DNA of 64,000 nucleotides from assembly GCF_003258515.1 (NCBI RefSeq), contig NZ_QGEH01000001.1, forward strand, positions 744,001 to 808,000, given 5' to 3'. The translations under genes were made by a program, and so were the position numbers. The DNA is from Marinobacter bohaiensis (GTDB lineage: Bacteria > Pseudomonadota > Gammaproteobacteria > Pseudomonadales > Oleiphilaceae). Positions 22,339 through 32,473 of the stretch are shown here, piece after piece (the first letter of the stretch is position 1; each line of letters opens with the position of its first letter). The notes under the pieces were generated by a model. That model saw only the letters and a program-made list of their open reading frames with translations, did no database searches and was not told the origin of the DNA.

Positions 22339-22683
22339 GGTCCAACTCCTTGTCGTGCTTGCATCGATGTGAAAACAACGTAACGGCCCTGACGTGGTTC
22401 TCCTGACGTTGTGCCTTTGCGGGCAACGTCGTGCTCGTCCCGGTTCTCGAACGCCGGGGCTCGGCCTGACCGTTCAACAGAGTATAGACAAGTTTTGGTA
22501 GACAGCGACCCGTCCGGGCCTCAATTGACTGATTGTTCAGATAAAAAATGAACACAGTGATAACATATATTCCAAAAAGATCTAAAAACTAACTTTATAT
22601 TTATTATTTGTAATATGGGTGTCACTCATTTATAGTTGCGCCCGCCACGATGGCTCACATATCACACACGGAGAGAAGTAGTC
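22339..22683. promoter_or_regulatory. Divergent control region for DUF3015 operon and lipoprotein gene
   Basis: 345 bases without a gene. The left part is a leader for the DUF3015 operon with a hairpin GACGTTGTGCC/GGGCAACGTC (22405-22415, 22421-22430) and a possible leftward -10 (TATACT, complement of 22481-22486). The right part, about 22530-22640, is notably AT-rich against the GC-rich background and carries a rightward promoter. Confidence 0.5.
22608..22636 (+). promoter_or_regulatory. Probable sigma70 promoter of small lipoprotein gene
   Basis: TTGTAA (22608-22613) and TATAGT (22631-22636) with a 17-base spacer, inside an AT-rich tract. Confidence 0.55.
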
Positions 22684-23118
22684 GTGAAAAAAGTACTGAT
22701 CGCTTCAAGCCTGGTTCTGGCAGGCGCACTGTCTGGTTGTAGCTCCATGAACGTCAGCTCCAACCCGGTTCCCCTGTCCGGACACGTAGACACTGACCTG
22801 AAAGCTGACATTGATGTTGGCGAGAAGATCACTGGCCATTCCTCTGCGACCAAGATCCTGTTCTTCACCGTTGGTGGTGAATCCGAATACGCCGACGGCG
22901 TTGCATACGGCGCCGGCGCTGGTGGCGGTTCTCCGCTGGCCATGCTGGACGCGGTTGCTCCGGTTAAGGCCGCTGCGGCCTACAACGCCATCAAGTCTTC
23001 CGGTGCCGACGTGATCGTGGCTCCGCGTTACACCGTCAAGAAGACGGACTACCTGGTTTACGGCACCATTGACGTAACCGTTGAAGGCTACAAGGGCACC
23101 ATCAAGAGCGTTCAATAA
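22684..23118 (+). CDS. Small lipoprotein of unknown function
   Basis: 144 residues. The start is GTG 22684, with GAGAGAAG just upstream, giving KKVLIASSLVLAGALSGCSSM, a textbook lipoprotein signal with lipobox ALSGC. The mature part is Gly/Ala-rich in the middle (GVAYGAGAGGGSP) and ends with DVIVAPRYTVKKTDYLVYG followed by VEGYKGTIKSV, a pattern seen in small TRL-like bacterial lipoproteins; family membership is uncertain. Monocistronic between its own promoter and a strong terminator. An upstream ATG at 22636 would add 16 residues ahead of the signal and is rejected. Confidence 0.8.
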   Translation: MKKVLIASSLVLAGALSGCSSMNVSSNPVPLSGHVDTDLKADIDVGEKITGHSSATKILFFTVGGESEYADGVAYGAGAGGGSPLAMLDAVAPVKAAAAYNAIKSSGADVIVAPRYTVKKTDYLVYGTIDVTVEGYKGTIKSVQ

Positions 23119-23139
23119 GCGCGGGTGTCTTCCTTCATG

Positions 23140-23170
23140 AAAAAGCCGGGCCCAAGGGCCCGGCTTTTTT
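23140..23170. terminator. Bidirectional terminator between lipoprotein gene and livF
   Basis: AAAAGCCGGGCCC (23141-23153) pairs with GGGCCCGGCTTTT (23156-23168); T runs occur on both strands, serving the rightward lipoprotein gene and the leftward liv operon. Confidence 0.88.
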
Positions 23171-23211
23171 GTGCCTGACGATCACGGCGCCCGGAGGGGC
23201 GCCGGCGGGTT

Positions 23212-23913
<702 letters not shown>

Positions 23914-23924
23914 GGTTGATCCTT

Positions 23925-24680
23925 TTACTCCTCGCCCAGGTAGGCCTTGATCACGTCGTCGTTCTGCCGGATTTCCTCGGGCGTCCCACTGGCCAGCGGT
24001 CGGCCCTGGTTGATGACGTTGATGCGGTCGGAAATACCCATGACGAGGCTCATGTCGTGCTCGATCAGGACCACGGAGACGCAGTAGTCTTCCTTGAGGC
24101 TGATGATCAGCTCGTTGAGTTGCCGGGTTTCGTTGGGATTGAGTCCGGCGGCCGGCTCGTCGAGCATCAGCAGCTCCGGCTCGGTCACCATGCAGCGGGC
24201 AATCTCCAGGCGGCGCTGCTGGCCGTAGGCCAGGTTGCCGGCATCGCGGTTGGCCATCTCCGTCAGGCCGACCCGCTCGAGCCAGTAGGCGGCTCGCTCC
24301 AGTGATTTCTCTTCACGCTTGCGGTAGTCCGGTGTTTTCACCAGGCCGGCAAACAGGTTGGTGTTCAGGTGACGGTGCTGGGCGACCAGAAGGTTTTCCA
24401 CCACCGTCATTTTGCTGAACAGCCGCACGTGCTGGAACGTGCGAACCATGCCCATCCGCGAGATCTTGTAATCCGGCTTGCCCTGGATCTCGCGCTCCTT
24501 GAACTTGATGGTGCCGCCGGTGGGGCGATAGAACCCGCTCAGGCAGTTAAACACCGTCGTTTTGCCGGCCCCATTGGGGCCGATGATGGACACGATCTCG
24601 CGGTCACCCACGTCCAGGGACACCTGGTCGACGGCCAACAGGCCGCCGAAACGCATCGACAGGTCGCGTACTTCAAGCAT
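23925..24680 (-). CDS. livG: Branched-chain amino acid ABC transporter ATP-binding protein LivG
   Basis: 251 residues. Second ATPase of the Liv importer. Walker [10 protein letters not shown], a signature region reading [10 protein letters not shown] (LivG proteins lack the canonical LSGGQ), Walker [14 protein letters not shown] and the switch histidine in [11 protein letters not shown]. Its start overlaps the livM stop by eight bases. Confidence 0.94.
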   Translation of the reverse strand: MLEVRDLSMRFGGLLAVDQVSLDVGDREIVSIIGPNGAGKTTVFNCLSGFYRPTGGTIKFKEREIQGKPDYKISRMGMVRTFQHVRLFSKMTVVENLLVAQHRHLNTNLFAGLVKTPDYRKREEKSLERAAYWLERVGLTEMANRDAGNLAYGQQRRLEIARCMVTEPELLMLDEPAAGLNPNETRQLNELIISLKEDYCVSVVLIEHDMSLVMGISDRINVINQGRPLASGTPEEIRQNDDVIKAYLGEE

Positions 24681-25965
24681 GGTCAGTCACTCCCGCTTCC
24701 TGCTGTTTGAGTTTGATGTGGACCCGGGTCATGGGCAGCAGGCCCTGCGGGCGCCAGACCATCATCAGCACCATGGCGGCGCCGAAGATCAGCATGCGGT
24801 ATTCGGAGAATTCCCGTGCCAGCTCGGGCAGGATGGTGACCGCGATCGCGGCGAGGATAACCCCGAGCTGCGATCCCATGCCGCCCAGCACCACGATCGC
24901 CAGAATGATGGCGGATTCGAGGAACACGAAGGACTCCGGACTGATAAAGCCCTGCTTGGACGCGAAGATGGTACCGGCGAAGCCGGCAAAGAAGGCGCCG
25001 ATGGTGAAGGCGGAGAGCTTGACCGCGGTACGGCTCAGCCCCAGGGAACGGGCGGCGATTTCGTCTTCGCGCAGGGCTTCCCAGGAACGGCCCACCGGCA
25101 TGCGGATCAGGCGGCGGATGACCACCAGCGTGACGACGGCGAGGATCAGTGTGATCAGGTACAGGTAGATCACCTTGTCCATGCTGTCATAGGGTAGGTT
25201 GAACACTTCATGGAACGAGGTGTTGCCTTCCTCCTTGACGCGCCGGCCGAACTCCATGCCGAACAGCGTCGGGTCGGGGATGCCGCCGATCCCGTCCGGT
25301 CCGTTGGTCAGGTCGGTCAGGTTGTTCAGCAGGATACGGATGATCTCCCCGAAGCCCAGGGTCACGATGGCGAGGTAGTCACCCCGCAGGCGCAACACGG
25401 GGAAACCCAGCACGAAACCGAAGGCCGCCGCCAGGATTGCGCCGAGGGGCAGCGCCATCCAGAAGGAAAAGCCGTAGTACTGGGACAGCAAGGCAAAGGT
25501 GTAGGCGCCCACCGCGTAGAAAGCGACGTAGCCCAGGTCCAGCAGGCCCGCCAGGCCCACGACCACGTTCAGGCCGAGGCCCAGGATGATGTAGATCAGC
25601 ACCAGCGTGGCGAGGTCGACGGCGCCGCGGGAGGCGATAAACGGCCAGGCCATGGCGCCCAGCACGATCACGATCAGGGCAATGCGCTCGATCGTCAGTT
25701 TCTTTTCCTGGGGCATCGGCGCGCGGCCGGCCATCGGGTTGATCGCCTTGGCCTGGCCCAGGGCTCCCATAATCGCAGGACGAAACAGCTGGAACAGGAA
25801 GACAATCAGCACCGCGATGGCGATGCCGATGTAGGTCTGGGTTTCGGCACCGGTCAGCTTAACGCTGATGCCCTGTGCCTCCAGGTTCAGGCCCAGGATG
25901 GGATAGGAAATAATCAGGGTAATGAATGCGCAGAACAGCGCATGGCGGAAATTCTGTGCAACCAT
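24673..25965 (-). CDS. livM: Branched-chain amino acid ABC transporter permease LivM
   Basis: 430 residues, about ten predicted membrane segments. The N-terminal extension with extra helices is typical of LivM and distinguishes it from Liv[20 protein letters not shown] and the loop [15 protein letters not shown], which contacts the ATPase, are conserved; the permease core follows. Its start shares one base with the livH stop, so translation is coupled. Confidence 0.93.
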   Translation of the reverse strand: MVAQNFRHALFCAFITLIISYPILGLNLEAQGISVKLTGAETQTYIGIAIAVLIVFLFQLFRPAIMGALGQAKAINPMAGRAPMPQEKKLTIERIALIVIVLGAMAWPFIASRGAVDLATLVLIYIILGLGLNVVVGLAGLLDLGYVAFYAVGAYTFALLSQYYGFSFWMALPLGAILAAAFGFVLGFPVLRLRGDYLAIVTLGFGEIIRILLNNLTDLTNGPDGIGGIPDPTLFGMEFGRRVKEEGNTSFHEVFNLPYDSMDKVIYLYLITLILAVVTLVVIRRLIRMPVGRSWEALREDEIAARSLGLSRTAVKLSAFTIGAFFAGFAGTIFASKQGFISPESFVFLESAIILAIVVLGGMGSQLGVILAAIAVTILPELAREFSEYRMLIFGAAMVLMMVWRPQGLLPMTRVHIKLKQQEAGVTDHA

Positions 25966-26891
25966 CAGATCTTCTCCACTTCCGGTTTGCCGAGAAGGCC
26001 TGTGGGCCGGAACAGGAGGATGAGGATCAGCAGCCCGAACGACACCACGTCTTTGTACTCACCGCTCAGGTAGCCGGACGTGAAACTCTCGCCCACGCCC
26101 AGTATCAGCCCGCCGAGCATGGCCCCGGGAATACTGCCGATGCCGCCGAGTACAGCGGCGGTGAACGCCTTCAGGCCGGCAATGAAACCAAACAGCGGGT
26201 CGATCGACCCGTAATACATGCCCAGCAACAGACCGGCCACGGCGGCCAGAGAGGCCCCGATCACGAAGGTGGCGGCGATGATGCGGTTGGTGTCGATGCC
26301 CAGCAGGTTGGACATCTTGCGGTCCTGGGACACGGCGCGACAGGCGCGGCCGATGCGGGACCGGGAGATGAACAGGGACAGCCCGGTCATGCAGACCAGG
26401 GTCACCACGAAGATGGTGAGCTGCATGTAGGTCAGTGTGGCCTGGAAACCGTCCTCGCTGCCGCCCAGGGTGACGCCGCCTTCGATCAGCAGGGGGAAGC
26501 CGATGTTGCGCGAGCCCTGGGCCAGGTGAACGTAGTTCTGCAGGAAGATGGACATGCCGATGGCGGAAATCAGCGGAATCAGGCGGTGTTGGCCGCGGAC
26601 GGGGCGGTAGGCGACGCGTTCGACGGCCCAGCCCATGGAGCTGGAGACGATGATGGCGCAGATCAGGGCAACGAGCAGGACCAGGGGAATCCAGGCGGGG
26701 CTGGTGACCGCCAGGCCGGTGATGACGATCAGCGAGACGTAAGCGCCGATCATGTAAATCTCACCGTGGGCGAAGTTGATCATGCCGATAATGCCGTAAA
26801 CCATCGTGTAGCCGATGGCGATCAGGGCATACGCGCTTCCTACCGTCAGCCCGTTGATGAGCTGCTGGAGAAAGTACAGAACGTCGTGCAT
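25965..26891 (-). CDS. livH: Branched-chain amino acid ABC transporter permease LivH
   Basis: 308 residues with about eight membrane segments. The family start [25 protein letters not shown] and [16 protein letters not shown] are diagnostic for LivH; the ATPase-contact loop reads [20 protein letters not shown]. It pairs with LivM in the inner membrane. A 248-base structured gap separates it from livK, so expression can be set apart from that of the binding protein. Confidence 0.94.
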   Translation of the reverse strand: MHDVLYFLQQLINGLTVGSAYALIAIGYTMVYGIIGMINFAHGEIYMIGAYVSLIVITGLAVTSPAWIPLVLLVALICAIIVSSSMGWAVERVAYRPVRGQHRLIPLISAIGMSIFLQNYVHLAQGSRNIGFPLLIEGGVTLGGSEDGFQATLTYMQLTIFVVTLVCMTGLSLFISRSRIGRACRAVSQDRKMSNLLGIDTNRIIAATFVIGASLAAVAGLLLGMYYGSIDPLFGFIAGLKAFTAAVLGGIGSIPGAMLGGLILGVGESFTSGYLSGEYKDVVSFGLLILILLFRPTGLLGKPEVEKI

Positions 26892-27035
26892 TTTTTTGAA
26901 ACTCCGAAAATGAAAAACCCCGGTTGGCGATCACGCGACGCAAAAGCCCCTGTTGCCACAGGGCTTGCGGCCATCACGTCCATGTATCGCAGGTCACTGG
27001 CTGGCGTCGCCGGCGACTTCCCAAACCGGGGTTCC

Positions 27036-27070
27036 AAAAAAACACCTTCCCCCTCGTGAGGGGAAGGTGT
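27036..27070 (-). terminator. Terminator/attenuator between livK and livH
   Basis: Read leftward, ACACCTTCCCC and its complement (27060-27070 and 27042-27052) form an 11-base stem followed by seven T. It lies 70 bases after the livK stop and would stop most transcripts before livHMGF. A second stem, AGAGAGG/CCTCTCT, lies just before it (27075-27116), and distant arms AACCCCGGTT (26916-26925) and AACCGGGGTT (27024-27033) bracket the rest of the gap. Confidence 0.75.
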
Positions 27071-27139
27071 CCTCAGAGAGGCGTGACCATTCGGGTCGTC
27101 CTCTCTTGCTCACAACTATTACCGATTTTTAATCGTTAG

Positions 27140-28252
27140 TTATTCTACCGGAGTTTTGCTGCCATCTGAATGCCATTCGTAGACCACGAAGTCGAATGAC
27201 TTCAGATCACCGGCCTGATCGTATTCGACTGTACCGATGGGGGTCTCGTAGCTGCCGGAGCGCAGGGCCTCGGCAACGTCAAACGGATCCGTGGAGTCGG
27301 CCTGCTCGATGCCATCGGCAATCAGCTGAACGGCCGCGTAGGAGGTGAGGACGAACGGGCCGGAGGGATCTTCGCCCTTGTCCTGGAAGGCTTTGACCAG
27401 CGCCTGGTTCTCGGCCTTTTCGTCGAAGCTCGGGGGCAGGGTCACCAGCAGGCCTTCGGCGGCGTCGCCGGCGATGGTGTTGATGTCCTTGTTACCCACG
27501 CCTTCAGGGCCCATGAACTGGGCGTCGAGGCTGGCCTGCTGCGCCTGGCGCAGGATCAGGCCCAGCTCCGGGTGGTAGCCGCCGTAGTAGACGAAGTCGA
27601 CGTTGGCCTGCTTCAGTTTGGTGACCAGGGAAGAGAAGTCTTTCTGGCCGGCAGTGATGCCTTCGTACATCACCACGTTGACGCCGTCGTCCTCCAGGGT
27701 GGATTTGACCGCGCTGGCGATGCCTTCACCATACTGCTGCTTGTCGTGGATGACCGCGACGCGCTCCGGGCTCTGGCTGGCGATGTAGTTGGCCGCAACC
27801 GGCCCCTGCATGCTATCCAGGCCAATGGTGCGGAACACCAGTTCGTAGCCGCGCTCGGTGATGGCCGGGCTGGTGGAAGCCGGGGTCACCATGAGGATGC
27901 CTTCGTCCTCATAAATGTCGGACGCCGGCTGGGTGGAGCTGGAGCACAGGTGGCCAACCACGAAGCGCACGCCTTCGTTGACCATGTTGTTGGCGACGGT
28001 GACGGCCTGTTTCGGGTCGCAGACGTCGTCCTGCTCAACGGCGACCAGTTCCTCGCCGTTGACGCCGCCGTTGGCGTTGATCTGCTCGATCGCCATACGC
28101 GCGCCGGAGAATTGCATGTCGCCGTACTGGGCAACGGCGCCGGTCATCGGGCCGGCGATGCCGATCTTGATTTCCGCGTTGGCGGCTCCGGTGGCCATCA
28201 TGGCGAGTGAAGCGCTAACCCCGACCGCAAGTTTACTCAGCTTGGTTTTCAT
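27140..28252 (-). CDS. livK: Branched-chain amino acid periplasmic binding protein
   Basis: 370 residues. The signal peptide ends MMATGAANA and the mature protein begins EIKIGIAGPMTGAVAQYG, the type I periplasmic binding fold of Liv/AmiC proteins (Leu/Ile/Val binding). ATG 28252 is chosen because AGGACAG stands just upstream and the signal peptide starts here; an in-frame start 11 residues earlier is less likely. First gene of the liv set. The leader carries an inverted repeat GCCGTGC/GCACGGC (28304-28310, 28324-28330). Ligand specificity is assigned from context. Confidence 0.93.
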   Translation of the reverse strand: MKTKLSKLAVGVSASLAMMATGAANAEIKIGIAGPMTGAVAQYGDMQFSGARMAIEQINANGGVNGEELVAVEQDDVCDPKQAVTVANNMVNEGVRFVVGHLCSSSTQPASDIYEDEGILMVTPASTSPAITERGYELVFRTIGLDSMQGPVAANYIASQSPERVAVIHDKQQYGEGIASAVKSTLEDDGVNVVMYEGITAGQKDFSSLVTKLKQANVDFVYYGGYHPELGLILRQAQQASLDAQFMGPEGVGNKDINTIAGDAAEGLLVTLPPSFDEKAENQALVKAFQDKGEDPSGPFVLTSYAAVQLIADGIEQADSTDPFDVAEALRSGSYETPIGTVEYDQAGDLKSFDFVVYEWHSDGSKTPVE

Positions 28253-28467
28253 TTTGGTCTGTCCTGCCTTGCTTTCTGAGAACATTTTTTTGGTGTTTTT
28301 TCAGCCGTGCCGAGCCATTGGGAGCACGGCGATGCAACAAACAAACACCACCCGTTCTTCGTTGTCAAGAAATGGAGCGGGTCGCCGAAAAAGCCGGAAC
28401 CGGCAGCGACCCGGGCGTGAAGTCCTGACAAGTGGTCGGGATCATAAGGCAGGGTTCATGCCAGGAT

Positions 28468-29487
28468 TCAGGACTCGGTCGGACCGCTCTCCGATTCCTC
28501 CATATCCTCGGGGTGGACCAACTGGCGGAACTGGTCGAAATCGTGGAGCGGCGCAAAGCTCGGGTCGACCGAGGCGTCGTCCCGGTAGGCCTCGGAAATG
28601 TCGATGGCGGCGGACAGGCTCTTGATGGCGTCCTCCCAGCGGCCGATCTCGGCATAGGCGCAGGCCAACTGGTAATGCGGGTGGCCGTTGTCCGGCGCCA
28701 GCTTGAGTGCCCGCAGACAGAGGCTGATGGCCCACAGCGGCTCGTTCAACTCGAGCACGGCGTCGGCCTTGTAGCTCAGGGCTTCCACATCGTCTGGTCG
28801 TAGATCGAGAATCTGGTCGTAGACCGCAATCTTGTTCTGCTGGGAGGTTTCCTGACTGGCTTTCAGCCACAACGAATGCACTTCGTTGGTGCGTTCGATC
28901 TCTTCCTGGTTGCGGTTGATGATGTCCGATTTCTGCTGCAGCTGCTCTTCGATGAATTTGAGTCGCTGCTCGTATTCCACCACCAGCTCATTGACCCGCT
29001 TCTCGGCCACGCTGGCCAACTGGTTGCGCATATCCCGGATGGAGTTCCACCCGATGACCACCAGAATGGAGGTGGCGCCGGCGATCAGGTAGAAGAAGTA
29101 GGTCACCGTGTCGGTGGCGTAGGACATGGTCTTGTCGGCGACGGTGAGTTCCTTGTCCACCACCTTCTCGATGAGTTCGGCCCGGGTGCTCTGGATCTCG
29201 GTACGCAGGGTCTTTACTTCATCCAGCAGGTAACGCTCGACGAATGGGTTGTAGAGGGGCTCTTCCAACTGGTCGATGCGTTGCCGAACGTCGTCCGCGT
29301 CGGCGCCGGTCGGGCCCTGGACCTGGTTCGCGCCATTGCCGGCCGGAGGCGTCATGTCCTGCGCCTGGATAGGGCCCGCCGTCAGTGTGAGGGCCAGGGC
29401 GAATAGCCGGCCGAGTGCGCTCCTGGTGAGGCGTGACAGCACCGCGTAGGACGGCAAATGGCTGCGAGTGCGATTGTTTTGAAGCAT
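28468..29487 (-). CDS. Membrane-anchored TPR protein of unknown function
   Basis: 339 residues from the ATG at 29487, which places a signal-like segment (LGRLFALALTLTAGPIQAQ) at the N-terminus; an earlier ATG at 29592 would add 35 residues and neither has a strong ribosome site. After a low-complexity stretch there is a charged helical region, one membrane segment (about 128-147, YFFYLIAGATSILVVIGW), a coiled coil rich in Glu/Gln (about 150-215) and C-terminal tetratricopeptide repeats (QILDLRPDDVEALSYKAD, LKLAPDNGHPHYQLACAY). It looks like a scaffold for protein contacts; no function can be named. Lies between livK and the divergent marR gene. Confidence 0.75.
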   Translation of the reverse strand: MLQNNRTRSHLPSYAVLSRLTRSALGRLFALALTLTAGPIQAQDMTPPAGNGANQVQGPTGADADDVRQRIDQLEEPLYNPFVERYLLDEVKTLRTEIQSTRAELIEKVVDKELTVADKTMSYATDTVTYFFYLIAGATSILVVIGWNSIRDMRNQLASVAEKRVNELVVEYEQRLKFIEEQLQQKSDIINRNQEEIERTNEVHSLWLKASQETSQQNKIAVYDQILDLRPDDVEALSYKADAVLELNEPLWAISLCLRALKLAPDNGHPHYQLACAYAEIGRWEDAIKSLSAAIDISEAYRDDASVDPSFAPLHDFDQFRQLVHPEDMEESESGPTES

Positions 29488-29756
29488 AAAGGTTTCTAAT
29501 CCCTGCGGTCTTGTTTGCTTACGGGCTTCGCGTTGAGTCCGGGCAACCGAATAGTGCCTCACGACGGGGCTTGAGGCAAAGGTTCGCGTCATGAGTGATT
29601 AGACTTTAAGCGGTCAAATAGTTAGAGTTATAAGTATTGAAGAGCGGCCAGCCTCAACCCTGAAACCGAATCTCTGGCGTTTTAGGGCTCTGTAGGGCAG
29701 AACGGGCGTTGCCATTCTCTTCATATCGTTTTTGCAGAGCCGGCGATGTAGTGGAA

Positions 29757-30350
29757 ATGTCTGATATAAAAGCTTTGTACTCGAAAAACATGGAGCACTA
29801 TAATTTCGGCCTCGCCGAATCGGCAGCGTGGGAAATCTTCATGAACAACTACGAGCAGGTGCTAGTCGCTCTTCGGCGCGTGATTCGCGCGACCGATCTC
29901 CACTCCAAGCGCCTCAGCAAAAACGCCGGATTGACGGCGCCGCAACTTCTGATCATGCGGACGATCCGCGATCTGGGGCAGGTCACTATTGGCACCATCG
30001 CCGACAAGGTTAGCCTCAGTCAGGCCACCGTGACCACCATCCTCGACCGTCTGGAGCATCGCAAGCTGGTGTACCGGGTGCGCAGCACCGCGGACAAGCG
30101 CAAGGTCCATGCCCACCTGACCGAAGACGGTGCCGAATTGCTGGCCCAGGCTCCCCAGCCGCTGCAGGAAGACTTCATCCAGAAGTTCCAGAGCCTGCAC
30201 GAATGGGAGCAGAGCATGATCGTGGCGTCCCTGCAGCGGGTCGCCAGCATGATGGACGCCGACGAGATCGACGCCTCCCCGGTGCTTGATGTCGGGCCGA
30301 TCAACCGTGAAGACGGGTGGAAGGCCAAAAAAAAGCAGTCGGCCAGCTAA
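29757..30350 (+). CDS. MarR family transcriptional regulator
   Basis: 197 residues from ATG 29757. Winged-helix core: LTAPQLLIMRTIRDLGQ, recognition helix SLSQATVTTILDRLEHRKLV, and wing VRSTADKRKVHAHLTEDG with the DxR-type MarR signature. MarR proteins are usually dimeric repressors released by small ligands. Alternative starts at 29709 (TTG), 29790 and 29841 exist; size resembles ectoine-type EctR regulators, but no ect genes are here, so the target is unknown. Followed by a hairpin and the chemoreceptor gene. Confidence 0.88.
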   Translation: MSDIKALYSKNMEHYNFGLAESAAWEIFMNNYEQVLVALRRVIRATDLHSKRLSKNAGLTAPQLLIMRTIRDLGQVTIGTIADKVSLSQATVTTILDRLEHRKLVYRVRSTADKRKVHAHLTEDGAELLAQAPQPLQEDFIQKFQSLHEWEQSMIVASLQRVASMMDADEIDASPVLDVGPINREDGWKAKKKQSAS

Positions 30351-30366
30351 TCTAATCCGTATGGTT

Positions 30367-30393
30367 GCCGATACGAGGGGAAAGCGTATCGGC
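30367..30393 (+). other. Hairpin after the marR gene
   Basis: GCCGATACG (30367-30375) pairs perfectly with CGTATCGGC (30385-30393). No T run follows; it may mark a factor-dependent end of the marR transcript or protect its 3' end. Confidence 0.5.
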
Positions 30394-30593
30394 CCCGCCT
30401 CTCTCTTCCTGCAACAAGAACCCTGAGCGGGTCGTGCTGTTCGTGGCCGAGCCTTCAGCCGCTACCAGCTCGGCGTCCCGATACGCCATCCATAAACCGG
30501 AACTGCGGAAACACCCCTGGCCAACGTCTATAGTGGCTACACAGGTACCGATGGATCCGTACTTGGCGTAACGTCAGAAGGACATGAACTCCT

Positions 30594-32165
30594 ATGCGAA
30601 AGAATCTCCCTGTCACCCAGCGTGAAGTCCGCATGTCGGACGGTGGTCGCCTGATCACCACCACCAATGCCAAAGGGGTTATCACCTACTGCAACGACGA
30701 GTTCGTCGACATCAGCGGCTTTTCCCGGGAAGAGCTGGTGGGGCAGGCCCACAACATCATCCGCCACCCGGATATGCCGCCCTCCGTGTTCAAGCATATG
30801 TGGGACACCCTGAAGGCCGGCCGCGCCTGGATGGGCGTGGTCAAGAACCGGTGCAGGAACGGCGACCACTACTGGGTCAGCGCCTACGTCACACCGGTGC
30901 GTGAAAATGGTCAGATGGTGGGGTACGAGTCCGTGCGCACCGCACCCACCGAGGACCAGAAGCGTCGAGCCGAGGAGCTCTATCGCAAGCTCAACGCTGG
31001 CAAGAACGGCGTGATCAAAATGGCCAACCTGCGCAACGTGTTCATCGTGGCGCTGCCATTGCTGGTCTCCCTGATCGCCAGTGTGGCGGCTCTGCACTGG
31101 GCATCGCCGGGCTGGGCCACGGCGGTGGTGATTATCGGTCACCTGACGGCCGGCTTTACCCTGCGCGGCATGATCGATAACCGGATGAAGTCCCTGGTCG
31201 ATCTGCGCGATGATGCCTTCACTGACCCGCTCATCGCCATGACCTACACCGACCAGCGCGGCCGTTTTGGCGAGCTGGCGATGCTGCTGATCAGCGAGGA
31301 AGCACGGCTACGCACCGCTCTGGCCCGGATCGAGGACCAGGCCGGCATCCTGGCCGGCCATGCCTCCACCAGCCACAAGGCCATCAGTGAGGGTTCCGAG
31401 TACATCGCCAGGCAGCGTTCGGAAACCGACCAGACGGCCTCGGCCATCAACGAGATGACCGCATCGATTCACGAAGTCTCGGAAAACGTCACCCGCAATG
31501 CCCGGGAGGCGGAGTCTGCCAATGAGCATGCGGCGCAGGGTGCGGAGTTGTCGCGCCAGGCCCTGCAGGCGATCGAGAGCCTGGTCGAGCGGGTCCACGA
31601 AGTGGGCAACGCGGTGGAGAAGCTGGGTCAGTCCACCGACAGCATCGGTGAGGCCGCTGACCTGATCAGTGACATTGCCGAGCAGACCAACCTGCTGGCG
31701 CTGAACGCCGCCATCGAGGCAGCCCGCGCCGGTGAGCAGGGCCGCGGCTTTGCGGTGGTTGCTGACGAAGTGCGTTCGCTGGCGGGCCGCACGCGGGAGA
31801 GCACGACGCGCATCCACAGCGTCATCGAGGATTTCCGCAAACAGGTCGGCACCGCGGTGAGCGCCGCGCGCGACGGCGAGGTCGTGGCCGGTTCCGGTTT
31901 GGACAGGGTGCGCGAGGCGGAGCGTGCGCTGGGTGAGATCGTCGATGGCATCGGGCGCATCACCGATCGCTTCCTGCAGATGTCGGCGGCGGTAGAGCAG
32001 CAAAGCCAGGTGTCTGAGGAGATCAACCGGCAGGTGGTGAACATCGCCGAGCTGGCGGACAGCAGTACCGATCGGGCGCAGACGGCGGACAAGGTGAGCG
32101 AGGAGCTGATGCGTTTCTCGGGCGGTCTGCGCGATCTGGTGGCGCGTTTTATCGGGCGCCGGTAA
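30594..32165 (+). CDS. PAS-domain methyl-accepting chemotaxis protein (Aer-like)
   Basis: 523 residues. The N-terminal PAS domain (about 15-120; [41 protein letters not shown]) is of the Aer type, which senses redox state through FAD. Then two adjacent membrane segments (about 148-190), a HAMP-like stretch, and the chemoreceptor signalling domain with the hairpin tip [20 protein letters not shown] and [20 protein letters not shown]-like conserved core ([20 protein letters not shown]). No periplasmic sensor domain, so the signal is intracellular. A TATAGT at 30529-30534 may be its -10. Aerotaxis is inferred from architecture; no che genes are nearby. Confidence 0.9.
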   Translation: MRKNLPVTQREVRMSDGGRLITTTNAKGVITYCNDEFVDISGFSREELVGQAHNIIRHPDMPPSVFKHMWDTLKAGRAWMGVVKNRCRNGDHYWVSAYVTPVRENGQMVGYESVRTAPTEDQKRRAEELYRKLNAGKNGVIKMANLRNVFIVALPLLVSLIASVAALHWASPGWATAVVIIGHLTAGFTLRGMIDNRMKSLVDLRDDAFTDPLIAMTYTDQRGRFGELAMLLISEEARLRTALARIEDQAGILAGHASTSHKAISEGSEYIARQRSETDQTASAINEMTASIHEVSENVTRNAREAESANEHAAQGAELSRQALQAIESLVERVHEVGNAVEKLGQSTDSIGEAADLISDIAEQTNLLALNAAIEAARAGEQGRGFAVVADEVRSLAGRTRESTTRIHSVIEDFRKQVGTAVSAARDGEVVAGSGLDRVREAERALGEIVDGIGRITDRFLQMSAAVEQQSQVSEEINRQVVNIAELADSSTDRAQTADKVSEELMRFSGGLRDLVARFIGRR

Positions 32166-32473
32166 GGCGTTCGGGGTCCCGGCACTGAACGGGGCCTTTC
32201 CCTTCTGTCTTTTCGTTCTGGAGGATCATCGGCCCGGGTGTCGGGGCGTGATTTGTCTCCGGCCACACCTTTTCTTTGGGCATAAAAAAAGGCGCCTAAA
32301 CCAGGCGCCTAATGGGCTCTTCTCAGATGACAGGAATTCGACGCGAATGCGATGAATCCAATGATTAGAAGTATAGGTATGTGCCCCGTTTTGAACCATA
32401 GTGGATTGCGCGTACGGGTGTTCCGACTCCGTGTAACCCACTATTCATGCGGTCTGAGGGGGAGCGATCCATA
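32166..32473. other. Gene-free gap between chemoreceptor and lon genes
   Basis: 308 bases between convergent genes. Besides the leftward terminator at 32284-32310 it holds an imperfect stem GGTCCC/GGGGCC near 32175-32195 followed by T-rich sequence, possibly ending the chemoreceptor transcript, and an inverted repeat ATAGTGG/CCACTAT (32398-32404, 32438-32444). No gene seen. Confidence 0.4.
32284..32310 (-). terminator. Intrinsic terminator downstream of lon
   Basis: AGGCGCCT (32290-32297) and AGGCGCCT (32303-32310), each self-complementary, form the stem; leftward it runs into seven T. It lies about 160 bases past the lon stop. Confidence 0.75.
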
